Assembly: GCA_041307765.1 (NCBI GenBank)
Contig: JBFZCW010000181.1
Coordinates: 1 to 9,036, forward strand
DNA: 9,036 nucleotides
Reading direction: 5' to 3'
Origin: DYRB01 sp041307765
GTDB taxonomy: Bacteria > Pseudomonadota > Gammaproteobacteria > Chromatiales > Chromatiaceae
The stretch's first letter is position 1, and the number at the start of each line of letters is the position of its first letter. The position numbers and the translations under genes are program-made. Of the stretch, positions 5,837 through 9,036 are shown piece after piece. Under the pieces are notes generated by a model. The model did not search any database. It saw nothing but the letters and a program-made list of their open reading frames with translations, and was not told the DNA's origin.

Positions 5837-6649
5837 CTAGATCTCCAGGTTGCGCGCCAGGTTGCGGCCATAGAAGATCTCCGCCACCTCCCGGCGTACC
5901 AGCCGATGGATGCGCCGTCGCTCCTTTTCCTCCAGATCCTTCTCCTCGATGCAGAACAGATAGTCGTCCAGGCGGAACTCCCTGATCGCCATCTTGGTAT
6001 GGAAGAGGTTTTCCTGATAGACGTTGACGTCCACCGCCTGGTAGCGCTCCTTCGTATCCCGTGACAGGTAGTTCTGAATAGAGCTGATGTTGTGGTCGAT
6101 GAAGTGCTTGCGCCCGGTCACGTCCCGGGTGAAGCCGCGCACCCGGTAGTCCATGATCACGATATCGGACTCGAACCTGTGGATCAGATAATTGAGGGCC
6201 CGCAGCGGCGAGATGCGCCCGCAGGTCGCGACATCGATGTCGGCCCGAAAGGTGCTGATCCCGCTGGAGTTGGTCTCCGGGTAGGTGTGCACGGTGACGT
6301 GGCTCTTATCCAGGTGTGCCACCACTGCGTCCGGAAGCGGGCCGGGGTAGGCCTTGTTGGAGAGGTGCTCGGCGGCAACTGCCTCCTCGGCAATGAGCAT
6401 GGTGACCGAGGCGCCCTGGGGATCGTAGTCCTGGCGGGCGACGGCGAGGATATTGGCCCCGATGATGTTGGCCACGTCGGTCAGGATGCCGGTCAGGCGC
6501 GCGGCGTTGTACGCCTCGTCGATGTACTCGATGTAGGCGGCGCGCTGCTCGGCGGAATCCGCATAACAGATGTCGTAGATATTGAAGCTCAGGGTCTTTG
6601 TCAGGTTGTTGAACCCTTGCAACCGCAGCTTCTTGAGCGTGTCCGGCAT
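5837..6649 (-). CDS. speD: S-adenosylmethionine decarboxylase proenzyme (E. coli-type SpeD)
   Basis: The 270-residue product aligns along its length with E. coli SpeD (264 residues). It decarboxylates S-adenosylmethionine to supply aminopropyl groups for spermidine. The proenzyme cleaves itself at K115-S116 in VVAHLDKSHVTVHTYPE, and S116 becomes the pyruvoyl cofactor. C143 in DIDVATCGRISPL matches the catalytic cysteine of the E. coli enzyme. Further signatures are LRLQGFNNLTKTLSFNIYDI, IIGANILAVARQDYDPQGAS, DYRVRGFTRDV and DVNVYQENLFHTKM. The ATG at 6649 has GGAGGGGGA upstream and fits the family N-terminus. It is the last gene of a leftward osmC-DUF885-speD run, 59 bp behind the DUF885 gene. 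No speE (spermidine synthase) is visible in the window, as is common for this locus type. Confidence 0.98.
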   Translation of the reverse strand: MPDTLKKLRLQGFNNLTKTLSFNIYDICYADSAEQRAAYIEYIDEAYNAARLTGILTDVANIIGANILAVARQDYDPQGASVTMLIAEEAVAAEHLSNKAYPGPLPDAVVAHLDKSHVTVHTYPETNSSGISTFRADIDVATCGRISPLRALNYLIHRFESDIVIMDYRVRGFTRDVTGRKHFIDHNISSIQNYLSRDTKERYQAVDVNVYQENLFHTKMAIREFRLDDYLFCIEEKDLEEKERRRIHRLVRREVAEIFYGRNLARNLEI

Positions 6650-6708
6650 CCTCGTCCCCCTCCATCCAGCTCAACAGGCCCGGAAAGGACCCCGCAGCGG
6701 GCAAGCTT

Positions 6709-8337
6709 TCAACCCAGGACGGCGCCGCGCACCTCATCCAGAAAGTCCGCGCCAAGCTCGTGCCGCAGCACCAGAGTCAGCGGGATTGGGCCGTGGCCGA
6801 CCAGGCGGTCATGAAAGGTGCGCTCGGAAAACCCGGTACCTTGCCATTGCTCCAACAGGCGTCTGGCCTCGGAAATCATGCGCCAGCCAAGTACGCCTGC
6901 CACGGCGTCCCCTGGGGCCTGCGCCATCCGGACCAGGCGAGACCGATCCTCCGGCCCACACGCCTCCAGCCGGCCGAGAGCCTCGACTGCGGTAAGGTGC
7001 CCGGCATGCAGGCCCAGGTCGAGTTGGGCGCTCAGAATCAGCGCACGCCGGTGCAGCAGGCCGTGCAGGCGTTCCTCGGGCGAGGCACCATACCCTTCAC
7101 CGGCGCCCAGGCGCTCCCGGAGGTAAAGGTCCCAACCGCGGGTCAGGGAGGTTCCGCCGGCCACGCGCCGCGGCACGCGACGTGCCGTCTTGCCCCCGGC
7201 ATAGGTGATCAGGTGGGCCCCACCCCAGGTCCGCGACAGGCAGCGCCCGCGCACCCGCGCCAGGGCATCCGGCGCCGCCCCCAGCCCCGGGTCTTGGCTG
7301 GCCAGGAACAGGGTGCCGCTGCAGTCGTCGTCCCAGCCGGCGACATAGTCGGCCCCGAACCGGTGCGGGCGGGGGCACTCGGGGCGCTCGCAAATGTGCA
7401 GTGATGCCTGGGGCAGACTGACGATCCCGCTGCGCCGAAGCGCCCCGTGCAAGCGCTCACACTCGATGTGGTAGCTCTCCAGCCGGGTCCGCGCGTCCAC
7501 GGCAACGGCATCGAGCCGTTGCGGGGCCTCCTCCGGGGAGATTCCCAGGTCGTCGCACAGCTCGATCAGGCGACGGTCCGTCTCCTCGAGGGCGCGGTCC
7601 AGGACCCCAGCCCCAGCCGGCGGATCGCATTCGATGAAATGGCGGTGGCGCAGCAGGAACCGCAGGTGTCGGGGGCCGCAGCCAAGGGCGCCCGACGCGT
7701 GAGGGGCGACCTCGGCCCTGAGCATGTCCGCGAAGCCCGCCAGCGCGGTGCAGGCCTCATCCGCCAACAGATCGATCTGGTTCCATCCGTGGCAGTGCTT
7801 GCGCAGCCAGGTGCTGCGGGCCAACTCGCGCAGGTAACAGCGGCCATTCTCCGCCTCCTCGATGGCGGCCTGCGCCATCTCCGGGGCGACTGTCGCCGCG
7901 GCCGGGACCAACTGGGATTCGGCGAGCCGCAGGTGTTGGGGCAGGCCGCCCAGGAGTTGGACCAAGGCACCGCGCAGGTCTCGGGGCGGCGACAGGGTGA
8001 GGCGGTAGATCTCTCCCGTGGGGAGAAACCGCAGCGGGTCGCAGCGGCGCCAATTGCGCAGGTGCAGTTCCTGGTGCTCAACCCGGGCGGCGGAGAACAT
8101 GAGTTCGAGATCGATGCGCCGCTCCCGGTCCAGGGCGACATAGTCGATCTCCTCCAGGGCAACGATCAGGGACTCGAGCCAGGCAGCCAAGGCCGCCAGT
8201 TCGTCATCGCTTTGTGCGGGAAGCAACTGGTCGAAACCCGGGATACCGGCCTCACAGGCCAGATCGGGGTGAAAGCGGAACCAGACGGAGAAGAAGTCCG
8301 CCGCCAGGCCGTCGAAGACGGCGGCCGCATCAGACAT
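6709..8337 (-). CDS. DUF885 family protein lacking the HExxPGH metal motif
   Basis: The 542-residue product fits the DUF885 family (PF05960), helical proteins related to zinc carboxypeptidases. Family-like parts are the N-terminal FFSVWFRFHPDLACEAGIPG, and C-terminally RGWDLYLRE (about 400-408; EGWALYxE in the family), QLDLGLHAGHLT (438-449; vDxGLH in the family), APGDAVAGVLG and ERTFHDRLVGHGPIPLTLV. Where active members carry HExxPGHH, this protein has WGGAHLITYAGG (about 371-382), so the HE pair and PGH are lost and zinc catalysis is unlikely by that mechanism. Cysteines are frequent. The ATG at 8337 overlaps the osmC stop by 8 bp (ATGTCTGA), which suggests translational coupling. The frame is open 13 codons further upstream, but that would overlap osmC by 47 bp. 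There is no signal peptide, so it is likely cytoplasmic. The function is unknown. Confidence 0.82.
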   Translation of the reverse strand: MSDAAAVFDGLAADFFSVWFRFHPDLACEAGIPGFDQLLPAQSDDELAALAAWLESLIVALEEIDYVALDRERRIDLELMFSAARVEHQELHLRNWRRCDPLRFLPTGEIYRLTLSPPRDLRGALVQLLGGLPQHLRLAESQLVPAAATVAPEMAQAAIEEAENGRCYLRELARSTWLRKHCHGWNQIDLLADEACTALAGFADMLRAEVAPHASGALGCGPRHLRFLLRHRHFIECDPPAGAGVLDRALEETDRRLIELCDDLGISPEEAPQRLDAVAVDARTRLESYHIECERLHGALRRSGIVSLPQASLHICERPECPRPHRFGADYVAGWDDDCSGTLFLASQDPGLGAAPDALARVRGRCLSRTWGGAHLITYAGGKTARRVPRRVAGGTSLTRGWDLYLRERLGAGEGYGASPEERLHGLLHRRALILSAQLDLGLHAGHLTAVEALGRLEACGPEDRSRLVRMAQAPGDAVAGVLGWRMISEARRLLEQWQGTGFSERTFHDRLVGHGPIPLTLVLRHELGADFLDEVRGAVLG

Positions 8338-8746
8338 CGCGGATCTCGAAGTCATGGGTGATTTGGGCGGTCGCACCCAACATGATGGAAGCCGAGCAGA
8401 ATTTCTCTGCGCTGAGGCGGATGGCGCGCTCGACCTGCTTGTCGCTCAAGCCCTTGCCGGTGAGGATAAAGCGGGCGTGGATGCGGGTGAAGACCTTGGG
8501 GTCGGTCTCCGCGCGCTCTGCCGTCAGCTCCACCACGCAGCCCGTCACCTCCTGCCGGGCCTTGCGCAGGATCAGCAGCACGTCGAACTCGGTGCAGCCG
8601 CCCATGCCGACGAGCAGCATCTCCATCGGGCGCAACCCGAGATTGCGCCCACCGTAGTCGGGCGGCCCGTCCATGACCACGCCGTGGCCGCTGTCTGCTT
8701 CGCCAAGCATCGCCACCCCTTCGACCCACATAACCCGCGCCTTCAT
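8330..8746 (-). CDS. OsmC family protein (YhfA-like)
   Basis: The 138-residue product has the OsmC/Ohr fold pattern. There is an N-terminal beta segment, then GLRPMEMLLVGMGGCTEFDVLLILRK with C51, and a second conserved cysteine C117 in RLSAEKFCSASIMLG. In characterised OsmC and Ohr proteins this cysteine pair reduces organic hydroperoxides. The YhfA subgroup is less well studied. It lies divergent to a crp-like gene, as yhfA does to crp in E. coli and the OsmC gene to vfr in Pseudomonas, which supports the YhfA-like assignment. TGAGGTGA (8758-8751) is a good ribosome-binding site 4 nt before the ATG at 8746. Its stop overlaps the start of the DUF885 gene, so it heads the osmC-DUF885-speD run. 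No strong promoter is obvious; an extended -10-like TGTGATAGT (8851-8843) lacks a good -35. Confidence 0.93.
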   Translation of the reverse strand: MKARVMWVEGVAMLGEADSGHGVVMDGPPDYGGRNLGLRPMEMLLVGMGGCTEFDVLLILRKARQEVTGCVVELTAERAETDPKVFTRIHARFILTGKGLSDKQVERAIRLSAEKFCSASIMLGATAQITHDFEIRDV

Positions 8747-8847
8747 CGTCTCACCTCAGCAAATAGGATGCCCGCGAGCGCCGCCAGACCCAGGCAACCC
8801 CGCCGACCAGCCGGTCGAGGGTGCCGGATCAGGGCTGCGAGACTATC

Positions 8848-8860
8848 ACAGATGGTCTGT
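8848..8860. promoter_or_regulatory. Possible operator palindrome in the osmC/crp gap
   Basis: ACAGA-TGG-TCTGT is a perfect 5-bp inverted repeat with a 3-bp spacer. It overlaps the only -10-like element for the leftward osmC gene (TGTGATAGT, 8851-8843). It does not match the CRP consensus. The arms are short enough to occur by chance. Confidence 0.3.
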
Positions 8861-8995
8861 TATCAGCAGGTTGGGTGCAGGTGTTGGCGCATGGCTGTAG
8901 GCCTTGCGGTACACTGAGACGGCTTCTACCAAACAAGCCGGAAACCGGTCACAGTCTGCTAGAATCAAGGCGCCTCCCGATACGGCGAATCAAGC

Positions 8996-9036
8996 ATGGA
9001 TCTGATAAAACCCCCCAAGCCGGAACCCGCCTGGCT
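8996..9036 (+). CDS. crp: Start of a rightward gene, probably CRP/Vfr-type cAMP receptor protein (5' end only)
   Basis: Only 13 codons are present before the window ends: MDLIKPPKPEPAW. This resembles the opening of E. coli CRP (MVLGKPQTDPTLEW) in its KP...P...W spacing. The position, divergent from a YhfA-like osmC gene with speD and coq7 beyond, is where crp/vfr lies in many gammaproteobacteria. A possible -10, TAGAAT (8960-8965), lies upstream without a clear -35, and no good ribosome-binding site is visible. The call rests mostly on gene order; the cAMP-binding and helix-turn-helix domains lie outside the window. Confidence 0.55.
   Translation, partial: MDLIKPPKPEPAW

Noticed and set aside
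4954..5871. Minus-strand open frame of 305 codons opposite coq7
   Set aside because: It is antisense to an intact, well-recognised coq7, and part of it is translated from the repeat block.
7447..8361. Plus-strand open frame of 304 codons opposite the DUF885 gene
   Set aside because: It is a shadow of the DUF885 coding frame. The minus strand carries the family motifs and the coupled overlap with osmC.
8840..8960. CRP-binding site in the osmC/crp gap
   Set aside because: TGTGA near 8851-8847 and TCACA near 8949-8953 are lone half-sites. Neither has a second half at the required 6-bp spacing.

Overview
The window looks like chromosomal DNA of a GC-rich gammaproteobacterium, most likely a purple sulfur bacterium or relative (Chromatiales/Chromatiaceae). 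That placement is an inference. It rests on an E. coli-type SpeD, a diiron Coq7 for aerobic ubiquinone synthesis, tRNA genes with encoded CCA ends, and a crp/osmC/speD/coq7 neighbourhood like that around vfr in Pseudomonas. No phage, insertion sequence, CRISPR array or rRNA gene is visible. Most of the content is core housekeeping.

Layout from left to right. (1) A leftward outer-membrane porin gene runs off the left edge. It has a strong sigma-70 promoter with an AT-rich upstream tract. (2) A leftward translation unit, rplM-rpsI-tRNA-Gln(CUG), has one clear promoter upstream of rplM and one intrinsic terminator behind the tRNA. (3) A leftward initiator tRNA-fMet has its own promoter and terminator. 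(4) Between the tRNA and the next gene lies a compact promoter-to-terminator unit without a credible protein. It is best explained as an undescribed small RNA of about 90 nt, with a 5' hairpin, a single-stranded UCCUCC stretch and a terminator hairpin. (5) A leftward thioredoxin-like [2Fe-2S] ferredoxin is divergent from a rightward GlcF-like protein with two 4Fe-4S clusters and two CCG domains. (6) An intergenic repeat and inverted-repeat block precedes rightward coq7. (7) Convergent to coq7 is a leftward run osmC-DUF885-speD, with an 8-bp ATG/TGA overlap between the first two genes. (8) At the right edge the first 13 codons of a rightward gene appear, probably crp/vfr.

The genes fall into three functional groups: translation (rplM, rpsI, tRNA-Gln, tRNA-fMet), redox and respiration (2Fe-2S ferredoxin, GlcF-like protein, Coq7, OsmC-type peroxidase) and polyamine synthesis (SpeD). 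The most unusual items are the small-RNA candidate at about 3122-3214, the DUF885 protein that lacks the family's HExxPGH metal site, the repeat block before coq7, and an initiator tRNA with a U1-U72 mismatch.
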